Positions 1 to 8,737 of a stretch of DNA of 60,189 nt are shown here, in pieces. The notes beneath the pieces were generated by a model. That model was not told where the DNA came from. It saw nothing but the letters and a program-made list of their open reading frames with translations, and ran no database searches. Position 1 is the stretch's first letter; each line of letters opens with the position of its first letter. A program made the position numbers and the translations under genes. Source of the DNA: an uncultured Oscillospiraceae bacterium (GTDB taxonomy: Bacteria; Bacillota; Clostridia; Oscillospirales; Oscillospiraceae); contig CALXDL010000007.1 in assembly GCA_944387055.1 (NCBI GenBank), positions 1-60,189 of the forward strand, written 5' to 3'.

Positions 1-41
1 ATTTTGTGAATTTATAGCAATTATCCTTTAAACAGTACTAA

Positions 42-72
42 AGAAGGATGCGGTATTACCGCATCCTTCTTG
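42..72 (-). terminator. intrinsic terminator of tRNA-Leu
   Basis: A 13-bp perfect inverted repeat (AAGAAGGATGCGG with a 5-base loop) lies immediately 3' of the tRNA-Leu gene on the minus strand. The T residues in the descending arm are followed by TAGTAC, so the U tract is short. Confidence 0.75.
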
Positions 73-74
73 TT

Positions 75-159
75 TGGTACGGGTAGTGGGAGTCGAACCC
101 ACACGCCTTGCGGCACAGGAACCTAAATCCTGCACGTCTGCCAATTCCGTCATACCCGC
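75..159 (-). tRNA. tRNA-Leu (anticodon TAG)
   Basis: The reverse complement folds as a class II tRNA. The acceptor stem is GCGGGTA/TACCCGT with an encoded CCA, the T arm is GTGGG-TTCGACT-CCCAC, and the long variable arm GCCGCAAGGC is typical of Leu or Ser. The anticodon stem CAGGA/TCCTG encloses the loop TTTAGGT, which puts TAG at positions 34-36 and specifies leucine. A terminator hairpin follows directly. I did not find a convincing promoter upstream of it. Confidence 0.95.
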
Positions 160-404
160 ATATTCACTTTCCCTCTATTTTTACTCGGGGAGGGGATGCC
201 CGAGGCGGAGCGTTGCGCTTGACCCGCAACTATAAAAACAGGACATGCCTGCTTTTATCTGGTTGATGGGAAATTCTTCACTAAGGTAACAGCTCCTATA
301 TCCAGCATGTTTACCATTTCATCATACCCGCATCTCCGGTATCGAAAGGCGCTATCCCTGTCATAGGCGCCGGTACCGTTGTTAGTATACCACATCCTCC
401 GCTC

Positions 405-433
405 TTGAACAATAGGCATTTGTGCGTTACAAT
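405..433 (+). promoter_or_regulatory. sigma-A-type promoter of the pyridoxal kinase gene
   Basis: TTGAAC (405-410), 17-bp spacer, TACAAT (428-433). Transcription would begin near 440, so translation must start at the ATG at 474 and not at the upstream in-frame ATG-like codon at 405. Confidence 0.65.
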
Positions 434-473
434 GGATCATATCTCGTATCCATGCAGAAAAGAGGGAACTTCT

Positions 474-1349
474 ATGCAGACCCCACGCGTCGCCGCCATC
501 CATGATATGTCCGGCTTCGGCCGCTGTTCTTTGACGGTGGCGATCCCCATCCTCTCCGCCATGGGCGTGCAATGCTGCCCGCTGCCGACGGCGTTCCTCT
601 CTACCCACACCGGCGGCTTCCAGGGCTTCACGTTCCTGGATATGACCGATGAGATGCCGAAAGTAGCCGCCCACTGGACCTCTCTGGGCCTGACGTTCCA
701 GGCTGTCTACAGCGGCTTCCTGGCCAGCGAGCGGCAGATCGGTATCGTGGAGGATATCATCACCGCGTTCCGCCGCCCTGACACCCAGGTGATCGTGGAC
801 CCGGTGATGGGCGATCACGGCCAGATCTATCAGACCTATACCCCCGCCATGTGCAGCGGCATGCGCCGTCTGGCCCAGCTCGCTGACGTCATCACCCCCA
901 ACCGGACGGAGGCTGCCTTGCTGCTGGATGTCCCCTATGAAGACCTGCCCGCAGGGGAGGCGGGCTGCCGCTCCATCGTGGAGCGTCTGAGTCTGGAGGG
1001 CCGCCGGTCCGTGGTCCTCACCGGCGCGTCCCTGGCCCCAGGCCGCACGGGTGCCGTCTGTTTCGATGCGGTCTCCGGCCGGACGGAGGCTGTCCAGACT
1101 GCTTACATCGCCCACGAGTTCCACGGCACTGGCGACGTGTTCGCCAGTGTCCTCACCGGCGCCCTCGTCCGCGGTTCCACGCTTTTCACCGCCGCCGCGG
1201 AAGCAGCAGAGTTCGTCCGCGCCTGTGCCGAACGCACCGCTGCGGAAGGGCTCGCCATGCGGGAGGGCGTGGATCTCGAGCCGCTGCTGGGCCTCTTGAC
1301 GCAGGTCCCTCGAGACCGCACCTGCGAGGCGGCCGCCCCGCAGGTCTGA
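474..1349 (+). CDS. pyridoxal/pyridoxamine kinase (PfkB/ribokinase superfamily)
   Basis: The 291-residue cytosolic kinase should phosphorylate pyridoxal or pyridoxamine to the 5'-phosphate, as in the B6 salvage pathway. The N-terminal HDMSGFGRCSL segment, DPVMGDHG near residue 109, TPNRTEA near 141 and HGTGD (Asp221, catalytic base) are the PdxK/PdxY-type signatures; length fits the family. The start at 474 is chosen because AGAGGG lies 8 bases upstream and because a promoter at 405-433 would lie inside any longer reading frame. It appears to be a single-gene unit 104 bp ahead of a secreted hydrolase. ThiD-like hydroxymethylpyrimidine kinase is the main alternative, but the N-terminal motif favours B6 vitamers. 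Confidence 0.9.
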   Translation: MQTPRVAAIHDMSGFGRCSLTVAIPILSAMGVQCCPLPTAFLSTHTGGFQGFTFLDMTDEMPKVAAHWTSLGLTFQAVYSGFLASERQIGIVEDIITAFRRPDTQVIVDPVMGDHGQIYQTYTPAMCSGMRRLAQLADVITPNRTEAALLLDVPYEDLPAGEAGCRSIVERLSLEGRRSVVLTGASLAPGRTGAVCFDAVSGRTEAVQTAYIAHEFHGTGDVFASVLTGALVRGSTLFTAAAEAAEFVRACAERTAAEGLAMREGVDLEPLLGLLTQVPRDRTCEAAAPQV

Positions 1350-1453
1350 CCGCCCGTCCCCGATCCACTGCGCCCAGACAGCCGTGCAGGCAGTCCGCCG
1401 GCTGTGCGGCGCGCCAAATCGATAGTCCCTTGAGGCTGGAAAGGAGCATCCCT

Positions 1454-3547
1454 ATGCAGCATCTCCTGAAACGGTCTGCCGCCTTGTTCTTGGCGCTGAT
1501 CCTGCTCTCGGCCCTCTCCGTCCCTGCTCTGGCAACAGAGGTCGAGACAGCCGCGTCCGTAGACACGGCGCTGTCCACCGCCGCCCGTACAGCGGCTGAG
1601 GCTTCCATGACGTATGGCGGCGCAGACAGCATCCAATGGGCCGTGTGGGACGACGGTGCGATCACCGCCTCTGGCGGCACTGCCTCCCCGCGCGATCTTT
1701 CTCTGGGCCATCTGGCTGGGCTGAGCGCGCTCTTCGGCGATCTCTATGGCATCGGGTCTGTCAGTAAGATCTATACGACCGTGGCCGTATTGCAGCTGGT
1801 GGAAGAGGGCAAGATCTCCCTGGACGCTCCCGTGACCCGGTATCTGGAAGACTTCACGATGGCGGACCCCCGCTATCGGGACATCACGGTCCGGATGCTG
1901 CTGGACCACTCCTCAGGCATCATGGGCACTGGCCTGAGCAACGCCCTCTTGTTCGATGATGCGGACAGTTCCGCCACGGACGGGCTCCTGGAGGCTTTGT
2001 CCACCCAACGGCTCGTGGCGGACCCCGGTGCATACAGCGTCTACTGCAACGACGGCTTCACTCTGGCGGAGCTGGTGGTGGAGGCCGTGACCGGCCAGCA
2101 GTTCATGGATCGCGTGGACGCCTATATCCTGGAGCCCGCGGGTTTAGACGATACGTTCGCCCCCGGCGGAACGTTCTCCCCCGGCCGCTTGGCGAATATC
2201 TATACCGGCACGGACCCCCGTCCGCTGCCGCAGGACTGCTTGAACGCCGTGGGCGCCGGCGGTCTGTACGCCACCGCAAGGGACCTGGCCGCTTTCGGCG
2301 GTGCCCTCACGGACGACACGCTGCTCAGCGCCGCCTCCCGCTCGGCCATGGCCGCCCCGGAGTACAGCCGGGGCATCTGGCCCGACGACACGCTGGACAT
2401 GCTCTCCTATGGATTGGGCTGGGACGCGGTGGAGTGGTTCCCCTTCTCGCAAAACGGTATCCAAGCCCTGGTGAAAGGCGGAGACACGCTGTATTACCAC
2501 GCTGGCCTCGTGGTCTTGCCGGAGTATGGTCTGGCTGCGGCAGTGGTGTCCTCCGGCGGTGCGTCCACCTATAATGAACTGGCCGCCACCAAGATGCTGA
2601 TCGCCGCCCTGGAGGGAAAGGGGATCTCCGTGGACGAGACCATCCCTGCCCTGCCGGATGCCTCTCCCGCCGCCATGCCCGCAGAGTTGACGGCGGCCAG
2701 CGGGTGGTACGGCTCCACCTCCCTCCAATACCGTGTGGACGTCGACGCTGACGGGACGCTGACGATCCGGAGCCTGGACGCTCCGCAGAGCGTCCCTGCC
2801 CAGACGTTCACCTACTGTTCCGATGGGACGTTCCGGGACGCCACCGGCACGGTCAGCATGTCTTTCGTCTCCGAGGAGAATGGACAGGTCTATCTGTATC
2901 AGAAGGCTTTCGGCGCATTGCCAGGCTTGGGGACGCTCCCGGTGTCCAACTATGCGGCCGTGAAGCTTCCGGAGAATACGGTCTCTCCGGAGGTCCAGGC
3001 CGCCTGGGACGATATCTTGACCATGGACTTCCTCCCCCTCACGGAGAAATACACCTCTCAGGTCTATCTGGCCTTGGCGGGCGCCGCCTCCAGTGAGGTG
3101 CCGGAGCAGGTCCCAGGCTATGTGGGCGCGGCCCGCATCGTGGATGCCCACACCGCCCGATACGTCCCCCAGCTCCCCGGCTCCGGCGGGCGGGATGGAC
3201 AAGATCTCTTCGTGTATGAGGAGGACGGAGCCACTTACATGACTGCCGGCAACACGCAGTACATCGACGCCTCCTCTGTCCAGACGCTGTTCACCGGCTC
3301 CGGCTGGTCCTGGACCACCATCCAGGAGGACGGTCATGCCCGCTGGTATCATGTGGGCGCGGCAGCCGGAACGACCATGCACGTGACGGTGCCGGAAGGC
3401 GGCGGCTTCTATGTCTATGACAGTGACGGCCAAGTGGCAGCCTCCTCTGTACTGTGGGACGATGCATCGGCCGTCCTTCCCGAAGGCGGGCTGGTGGTGT
3501 TCAGCGGAGCGCCTGGCGTCCGGTTCCACCTGCACTTCACAGACTGA
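1454..3547 (+). CDS. secreted serine hydrolase, beta-lactamase/D-Ala-D-Ala peptidase family
   Basis: The 697-residue exported protein starts with a signal peptide (basic start, hydrophobic residues 9-22, VPALA cleavage site near residue 27). The serine beta-lactamase fold motifs are present: SVSK (Ser102 nucleophile, Lys105), YCN (Tyr197-Asn199) and HAG (residues 349-351), the third in the class C/esterase form. After about residue 400 comes a C-terminal beta-rich extension of some 300 residues with no motif I recognise, as in large Clostridial serine hydrolases of the PF00144 type. AAAGGAG precedes the ATG at 1454, and a strong terminator follows. The substrate is unknown: peptidoglycan peptide, D-amino-acid peptide or ester are all possible, and the gene does not by itself imply antibiotic resistance. 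Confidence 0.85.
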   Translation: MQHLLKRSAALFLALILLSALSVPALATEVETAASVDTALSTAARTAAEASMTYGGADSIQWAVWDDGAITASGGTASPRDLSLGHLAGLSALFGDLYGIGSVSKIYTTVAVLQLVEEGKISLDAPVTRYLEDFTMADPRYRDITVRMLLDHSSGIMGTGLSNALLFDDADSSATDGLLEALSTQRLVADPGAYSVYCNDGFTLAELVVEAVTGQQFMDRVDAYILEPAGLDDTFAPGGTFSPGRLANIYTGTDPRPLPQDCLNAVGAGGLYATARDLAAFGGALTDDTLLSAASRSAMAAPEYSRGIWPDDTLDMLSYGLGWDAVEWFPFSQNGIQALVKGGDTLYYHAGLVVLPEYGLAAAVVSSGGASTYNELAATKMLIAALEGKGISVDETIPALPDASPAAMPAELTAASGWYGSTSLQYRVDVDADGTLTIRSLDAPQSVPAQTFTYCSDGTFRDATGTVSMSFVSEENGQVYLYQKAFGALPGLGTLPVSNYAAVKLPENTVSPEVQAAWDDILTMDFLPLTEKYTSQVYLALAGAASSEVPEQVPGYVGAARIVDAHTARYVPQLPGSGGRDGQDLFVYEEDGATYMTAGNTQYIDASSVQTLFTGSGWSWTTIQEDGHARWYHVGAAAGTTMHVTVPEGGGFYVYDSDGQVAASSVLWDDASAVLPEGGLVVFSGAPGVRFHLHFTD

Positions 3548-3652
3548 AGTCCCCGCACGGCGCGGCTGCGGCCTATCCCATGGGTACGAAGTGCGGCGCC
3601 GGCTCTCACAAAGGCTCGATCTGCGCAGCGGCTGACAGACCGGCTGCATCAA

Positions 3653-3696
3653 GAGACGGACAAGGTGCGCTCTGCATCCTTGTCCGTCTCCTGTTT
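3653..3696 (+). terminator. intrinsic terminator after the serine hydrolase gene
   Basis: A 13-bp perfect stem (GAGACGGACAAGG, 3653-3665, with 3678-3690) is followed by CTGTTT. The rest of the 339-bp gap 3548-3886 shows no gene; several open frames there lack ribosome sites. Confidence 0.75.
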
Positions 3697-3886
3697 ATCT
3701 GATAGAGCCGGTATGCCGGCTGGCCGGGCCCAGGCAGGACCGGTGCCATGGGTATGGAGCGCATCGGATGGCCGACAGCCTGGGGAACAGATCGCAGGAG
3801 AGCATCGGAACGTCCCATGCTCTCCCGCAAGACTGTGTTCGCTGATACGGGCCCACTGCGCAAAGGCGCGCTCCTCGCCCTCTCCG

Positions 3887-4906
3887 TCAGCGGTCGGAGT
3901 GGGCCCAGGAATGGGCCTGGGTGCTGTAGGGCCGGTAAGCGGATGTGAGGACCTTCTCGAACGCCGGCGCGTCCGGCTTCTCGATCCGCCGGAGGATCTG
4001 TTCCCCGGCAGCCAGTCCCAGTTCCTCCACCGGCTGGACGATAGTGTCCATCTGGTTATTGTAAAGCTGATAGAACGTGGACTCGTAATCCACGAAGCTC
4101 ACCAGATCGATGTCCTTGGCCATCTGGATGCCTTTTTTGTGGAGATAGATGATGGTCTCCGAGGCCATGAGTCCCTGGCAGACGATGATGGCGTCGCAAG
4201 AGCGCTCCAGGAGCTCATCCAGGCAGACACGGGCACTGTTCTCCATGGAGTCGCCATAGCGGATCAGCTGCTCATCCTCCGGCAGGCCACAGTCGGCGAT
4301 CGCCTGTTGATAAGCGGAGATGCGCTCTTTGGTAGAAGACAGGCGGGGCAGACCGCCGATGATGCCGATCCGCTGGTCTCCCTTGCCCGCCAGACGGCAG
4401 ACACTGCGGTAGATCGGCTGGAAGTTGGACACACAGATCGAGGGGTATTTCTTCGTCTCGAAGGTCCGGTCCACCAGCACCACCGGGAAACCCGGAGGGA
4501 TGAGATCGTCGAACCGCTGGAAATCATCCATCGTGCTGGCGATCAGCAGACCATCCACGAGACCTGCGGTCAGCAGACGGATATGGTTCTCCTCCCGGTC
4601 CATGTCCTCTTTGGTGTTGGCGATGATGAGATGGTACCCATGGGCGGAGAGGAAGTTCTCCACCGATTCGATCATCGTACCGAAGAACTTGTTGGCGATA
4701 TCTGGGACGATGAATCCCACGGTCTTCTTCTTGCCGGTGCGGAAGCTGCGGGCGGAAGCGTCCGGCGTATAGCCCAGCTGGGCGATGGCCTGGTAGACCT
4801 TCTCCTTGGTCTCACTGGAAACATATCGGGTGTTGTTGATGGTGTGGGACACCGTGGCAGTGGAGACTCCCGCCAGCTTGGCCACATCACTGATGGTAAC
4901 TTTCAT
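3887..4906 (-). CDS. LacI-family transcriptional regulator
   Basis: The 339-residue DNA-binding regulator has a textbook LacI helix-turn-helix at residues 3-24 (TISDVAKLAGVSTATVSHTI), the hinge helix region near residues 45-58, and a periplasmic-binding-protein-like effector domain starting at TVGFIVPDIANKFF. It is divergent from the GAPDH gene across 307 bp. Both genes have a promoter followed a few bases later by TTGCGCAA-containing inverted repeats (4921-4948 and 5144-5165), so autoregulation and control of gap are inferred. The effector is unknown; a sugar phosphate would fit a regulator of glycolysis. This role differs from the SorC-family CggR that controls gapA in Bacillus. Confidence 0.92.
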   Translation of the reverse strand: MKVTISDVAKLAGVSTATVSHTINNTRYVSSETKEKVYQAIAQLGYTPDASARSFRTGKKKTVGFIVPDIANKFFGTMIESVENFLSAHGYHLIIANTKEDMDREENHIRLLTAGLVDGLLIASTMDDFQRFDDLIPPGFPVVLVDRTFETKKYPSICVSNFQPIYRSVCRLAGKGDQRIGIIGGLPRLSSTKERISAYQQAIADCGLPEDEQLIRYGDSMENSARVCLDELLERSCDAIIVCQGLMASETIIYLHKKGIQMAKDIDLVSFVDYESTFYQLYNNQMDTIVQPVEELGLAAGEQILRRIEKPDAPAFEKVLTSAYRPYSTQAHSWAHSDR

Positions 4907-4920
4907 CGGTTTTCATCCTC

Positions 4921-4948
4921 TTGCGCAATGTACTTTGCCATTGCGTAA
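4921..4948. promoter_or_regulatory. probable LacI-family operator in the regulator's own 5' leader
   Basis: TTGCGCAATG (4921-4930) and CATTGCGTAA (4939-4948) form an inverted repeat with one mismatch. The two TTGCG(C/T)AA cores start 20 bp apart, about two helical turns, and lie just downstream of the regulator's predicted transcription start near 4958. Confidence 0.6.
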
Positions 4949-4964
4949 TCAATTTTTCGTTCCC

Positions 4965-4994
4965 AGTATAGAACAGGACCTCTGACCGCGTCAA
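4965..4994 (-). promoter_or_regulatory. promoter of the LacI-family regulator gene
   Basis: On the minus strand TTGACG (4994-4989), an 18-bp spacer and TATACT (4970-4965). The start site would be near 4958, followed by a 50-base leader that contains the operator-like repeats. Confidence 0.65.
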
Positions 4995-5092
4995 GGCCCT
5001 TTTCCGATCTTTTTCGCCGCCTTTCCAATATCTCTCAGCATTTCTTATCCAATATCAACAATTTTATTTTCAGATGTTATTTGAATTGACTA

Positions 5093-5121
5093 TTGTCAAA
5101 GTGAAAACGATGTGTTATTAT
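5093..5121 (+). promoter_or_regulatory. promoter of the GAPDH gene
   Basis: TTGTCA (5093-5098), a 17-bp spacer and TATTAT (5116-5121) with an extended -10 TGT immediately before it. The predicted start is near 5128, 16 bases ahead of a 22-bp palindrome. Confidence 0.7.
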
Positions 5122-5126
5122 TCTAA

Positions 5127-6227
<1,101 letters not shown>

Positions 6228-6301
6228 TCTGGCGGACCGCTCCGCTTTGATGACGCCGGGCGCTGTCTGCCCGGCAGGATAGGACGTCTCATCGTAAGAA
6301 A

Positions 6302-6342
6302 AGCGTGCATCACGGTGTTTACCGTGATGCACGCTATTTTTT
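6302..6342 (+). terminator. intrinsic terminator of gap
   Basis: A 15-bp perfect stem (6302-6316 with 6321-6335) with a 4-base loop is followed by ATTTTTTT. Confidence 0.92.
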
Positions 6343-6437
6343 TCACTGGTACCGTCTTGGTCCCTGGCTCCAGCGGATATCCTCCAGAAGCCAGAAGGCC
6401 GGAGCATCATCCCGGATAGTCAGAGATCCGCTCCAGA

Positions 6438-6798
6438 CAAAACTCCGCCCCCCACTCGCTCCAACGGCGAATGGGGGGCCTACTCCTGGATCGGATTCTC
6501 CAATACTTTTTACCTCGCACTTTCTTCGATTACCGTTCAGAGATAGCTGGGAACGCTTGTGGATCGGGAAACTCAGGTCACTTGCCAATCCATAAAACAT
6601 CAGGTACACGCAGATATCTGCTCTGGGCCTTGCCAAAACGATCTCGTGTTGCTCATCAGAGTGAGGTGTGTTTCGTCTTTGGGTCATTCCGGAGTTTGCG
6701 AACTTTCGAGGGACCCCTCTGTTCCCGAACGGCGCTTGGGTATTGGGTCTTGTGGATCTCCTGAGCTGACTAGCCCATGGGACTCACTCCTTTCCTGT
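6438..6798 (-). ncRNA. candidate structured non-coding RNA, about 360 nt
   Basis: This gene-free stretch has its own minus-strand promoter (6805-6833) and a terminator-like hairpin at the far end (6447-6479 plus TTTT), giving a transcript of about 360 nt. The transcript can form a 7-bp long-range helix (CCAATAC at 6746-6740 with GTATTGG at 6506-6500) that would close a domain of about 250 nt. Inside it is an 8-bp hairpin TGGATTGG/CCGATCCA with a 17-base loop. Reading frames across it look non-coding. I could not match it to tmRNA, RNase P RNA, SRP RNA or 6S RNA; a known class such as the raiA motif cannot be excluded by eye. Confidence 0.4.
6439..6479 (-). terminator. terminator-like hairpin closing the candidate RNA
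   Basis: G-C-rich stem with one internal mismatch (6447-6459 with 6467-6479, run of six C against six G), then GGAG and TTTT on the minus strand. The U tract is short. Confidence 0.5.
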
Positions 6799-6804
6799 GT
6801 CTAT

Positions 6805-6833
6805 AATGTACAACGGATTTCCGTAAATGTCAA
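6805..6833 (-). promoter_or_regulatory. strong promoter of the candidate non-coding RNA
   Basis: Perfect TTGACA (6833-6828), 17-bp spacer, TACATT (6810-6805) on the minus strand. CATTAT two bases further on is an alternative -10. No protein gene lies within 480 bp downstream on that strand. Confidence 0.65.
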
Positions 6834-6914
6834 GTGCGTTTGTGCAATTTTACATTTTTCATAGATCGAGCTCAGCCATTGACAGCAAGGTGCACAAAAA
6901 TGGACGGTCGGCCG

Positions 6915-7937
6915 TCAGCGTCGGAGCTCGCACAAAAAAGCCGCTGGGGAGAGGTCCGCATCGTTGCGGAACGCCATCTGCAGTGCCTCCAGATTCTCTT
7001 CACTGTGCTCGATCTCACAGCACAGGCGGCGCACCGCCTCCTCCAGGCCGCACACCGCCGCCAGCCGCTCCGCCGTCAGCACCATCAGAAGGCAGAACTG
7101 CGCCCGTCCCAGCAGGTCTCCGTCATTCACTGCTTTGAGCAGGTAACGGAACGAGAAGTAGGTCCCCAACCGCTCCAGCAGCGGCTCCGGCGCGGAGACG
7201 GGCGACGCCTCCTCTCCCCGGCGCAGGATATCCCGCCAGTCCTCCTCCAAGCTCTCCAGCGCCGCCAGAGTCCGCAGGGCCCACGGAAAGATGCCCGGTC
7301 CCGCCGGGATCGAGTATCCGGGCGCCGTCCAGTCTGCTGCCAGCGCTGGCAGCGCCTCTGCCCGGTCCTCATCCAGCAGGCTTTGGGCCTCTACAGCCAA
7401 CAGCAGGAGCCTTTCCATCCGCTCTCGCAAAGGCCGCGTCCGGTCCGCCAGCTCTCGGAGCATCCGGTCCCGCAGAGGCAGGAGCCCCGTGAGCCACGGG
7501 TCGCCGGGCGTTCCGGGCTCTGCCGTCTCCTGCTCTAGGAAGGTCAGAGGCGCATCGGTCCCCAAGAGCAGATCGCAGGCCGCCGGGCAGGAGGCGCACA
7601 GACTCACCTCCCGAAAGGGACCATACTCCTCCGCAAAGCGGGGATGGGCCCGGCAGGTGAGCGAGGTCGCCTCCGGCCCCAGCGTCCGGTGGATCTCACA
7701 AAGGCCCTCCCGGTCCAGGAAAGGGCAGCGCCCGCCGGCCAGCGGGAAGCAGGACGCCCCGTCTCCGTCCACCTGCATGGCGGCGCGGAGCTTCTCCCCC
7801 AGCGGACCTGGTACGCCTGCATAGAGATGGGCGGTCTCCTGATCGATGACCACCTCCCATTTCTCGCAGCAGGTGTGGGGGCACGCCCCTGCCAAACAGC
7901 GGAAGTGCCCGTAATAGTCCGGCACGCGGATGCGCAT
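6915..7937 (-). CDS. fliB: flagellin lysine-N-methylase-like protein (FliB family)
   Basis: The 340-residue protein is rich in cysteine in its N-terminal half: Cys14, Cys19 and the pair Cys23-Cys24 in the CLAGACPHTCC segment, then CPFLDREGLC, LTCRAHPR and CASCPAAC. This spacing is characteristic of the FliB family, whose members N-methylate lysines of flagellin and which probably bind a metal cluster. The ATG at 7937 follows AGGAGG. No flagellar gene is in the window, so the substrate may be flagellin made elsewhere or another protein. It is transcribed in the same direction as the upstream Crp/Fnr regulator, 15 bp apart, and is probably co-transcribed with it. Confidence 0.8.
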   Translation of the reverse strand: MRIRVPDYYGHFRCLAGACPHTCCEKWEVVIDQETAHLYAGVPGPLGEKLRAAMQVDGDGASCFPLAGGRCPFLDREGLCEIHRTLGPEATSLTCRAHPRFAEEYGPFREVSLCASCPAACDLLLGTDAPLTFLEQETAEPGTPGDPWLTGLLPLRDRMLRELADRTRPLRERMERLLLLAVEAQSLLDEDRAEALPALAADWTAPGYSIPAGPGIFPWALRTLAALESLEEDWRDILRRGEEASPVSAPEPLLERLGTYFSFRYLLKAVNDGDLLGRAQFCLLMVLTAERLAAVCGLEEAVRRLCCEIEHSEENLEALQMAFRNDADLSPAAFLCELRR

Positions 7938-7952
7938 GATGCTCTCCTCCTT

Positions 7953-8627
7953 TCACTCCGCCTGTTCCAGTACCCGGAGCAGGTGGAAATGGTTCTTCCG
8001 GAACGTCAGCACGCCCTCATCCCGCAGCTTCCCCAGCGCCGCGGACATGGCGCTGCGGTCCACGGCCAGGTAATCCGCCAGCTGCTGGCGGTCCAGAGGG
8101 ATGTCGAACACCGCGCTGCCTGCCCGCTGCGCCTGTGCGGAGAGATAGCTCAGCAGCTTCTCGCGGGTGGTCCGACGGGCCATATGGCCTATTTTCCGTG
8201 TCAGAGCCAGGTTCTTCCCCGCCAGCAGCGTCATCAGGTTCCTGGCCAATCGCGCATGGCAGGAGCAGGCGCGCATGCACCCGCCCATCATCCGGTCCGC
8301 ATCCAGGAAGATCACCTGTGTCTCCACTGCCGCCAAGACAGACACCTCCAGCACACCTCCCAGGCAGGCGTAGGACTCGGCGAACACATCTCCCTGTCCG
8401 GCCAGGCCCAGGATGGTCCGATCTCCCCAGAAGTCCTCCTTCACGATATGGACCTCACCGGAAAGCACCAGCCCCATCCGTTCCACCCGGTCGCCCCGGT
8501 GCAGCAGCAGTTCTCCCCGCGCCGCCTGCCGCCGGACCGCTCCCACATGGTCCAGCAGGCCTGGCAGCTCTTCGGCAGGGATCCCCCGGAACAGGGGCGA
8601 CTCCGCCAACTCCTTCTGGATCTCCAT
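7953..8627 (-). CDS. Crp/Fnr-family transcriptional regulator
   Basis: The 224-residue regulator has an N-terminal cyclic-nucleotide-binding-type beta roll (residues about 15-110), a long dimerisation helix and a C-terminal helix-turn-helix around LDRQQLADYLAVDRSAMSAA. A CMRACSC cluster at the start of the dimer helix is unusual for cAMP-binding members and might sense redox or bind a metal. The start at 8627 is preferred over an upstream TTG because AGGGGG lies upstream. It is divergent from two ferredoxin genes, with a TGTTG-N6-CAACA site between them. In many Clostridia such regulators sit beside ferredoxin and hybrid-cluster genes that handle nitrosative stress; no hcp gene is present here. 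Confidence 0.9.
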   Translation of the reverse strand: MEIQKELAESPLFRGIPAEELPGLLDHVGAVRRQAARGELLLHRGDRVERMGLVLSGEVHIVKEDFWGDRTILGLAGQGDVFAESYACLGGVLEVSVLAAVETQVIFLDADRMMGGCMRACSCHARLARNLMTLLAGKNLALTRKIGHMARRTTREKLLSYLSAQAQRAGSAVFDIPLDRQQLADYLAVDRSAMSAALGKLRDEGVLTFRKNHFHLLRVLEQAE

Positions 8628-8643
8628 AAGTTCCCGCCCCCTT

Positions 8644-8659
8644 TGTTGGAAAAACAACA
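8644..8659. promoter_or_regulatory. Crp/Fnr-type binding site
   Basis: TGTTG (8644-8648), six bases, CAACA (8655-8659): the 5-6-5 geometry of Crp/Fnr-family sites. A -10 candidate TATGAT (8678-8683) or TACTAT (8683-8688) without a good -35 follows on the plus strand, placing the site about 40 bp upstream of the start, as for class II activation. It also overlaps the regulator's own upstream region. Confidence 0.6.
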
Positions 8660-8737
8660 GACTTTTTGACTAGATTATATGATACTATCCCCAACGACAC
8701 AAGAAAAACGTTTGAGATCAGGAAAAGGAGAAACACT

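Noticed and set aside
255-1124. Long minus-strand open frame over the pyridoxal kinase gene
   Set aside because: It is the antisense of a gene with clear motifs, a promoter and a ribosome site; its composition (His/Arg/Gly-rich) is that of a GC-rich shadow frame.
2144-3652. 500-codon minus-strand open frame over the serine hydrolase
   Set aside because: Antisense of a signal-peptide-containing gene with SxxK, YxN and HxG motifs; no ribosome site.
6343-6687. 114-codon minus-strand frame inside the candidate RNA
   Set aside because: Basic, low-complexity, no ribosome site and no recognised family; it runs through the terminator hairpin.
6827-7538. Plus-strand frames over the FliB gene
   Set aside because: Antisense of a Cys-rich gene with a matching AGGAGG start.
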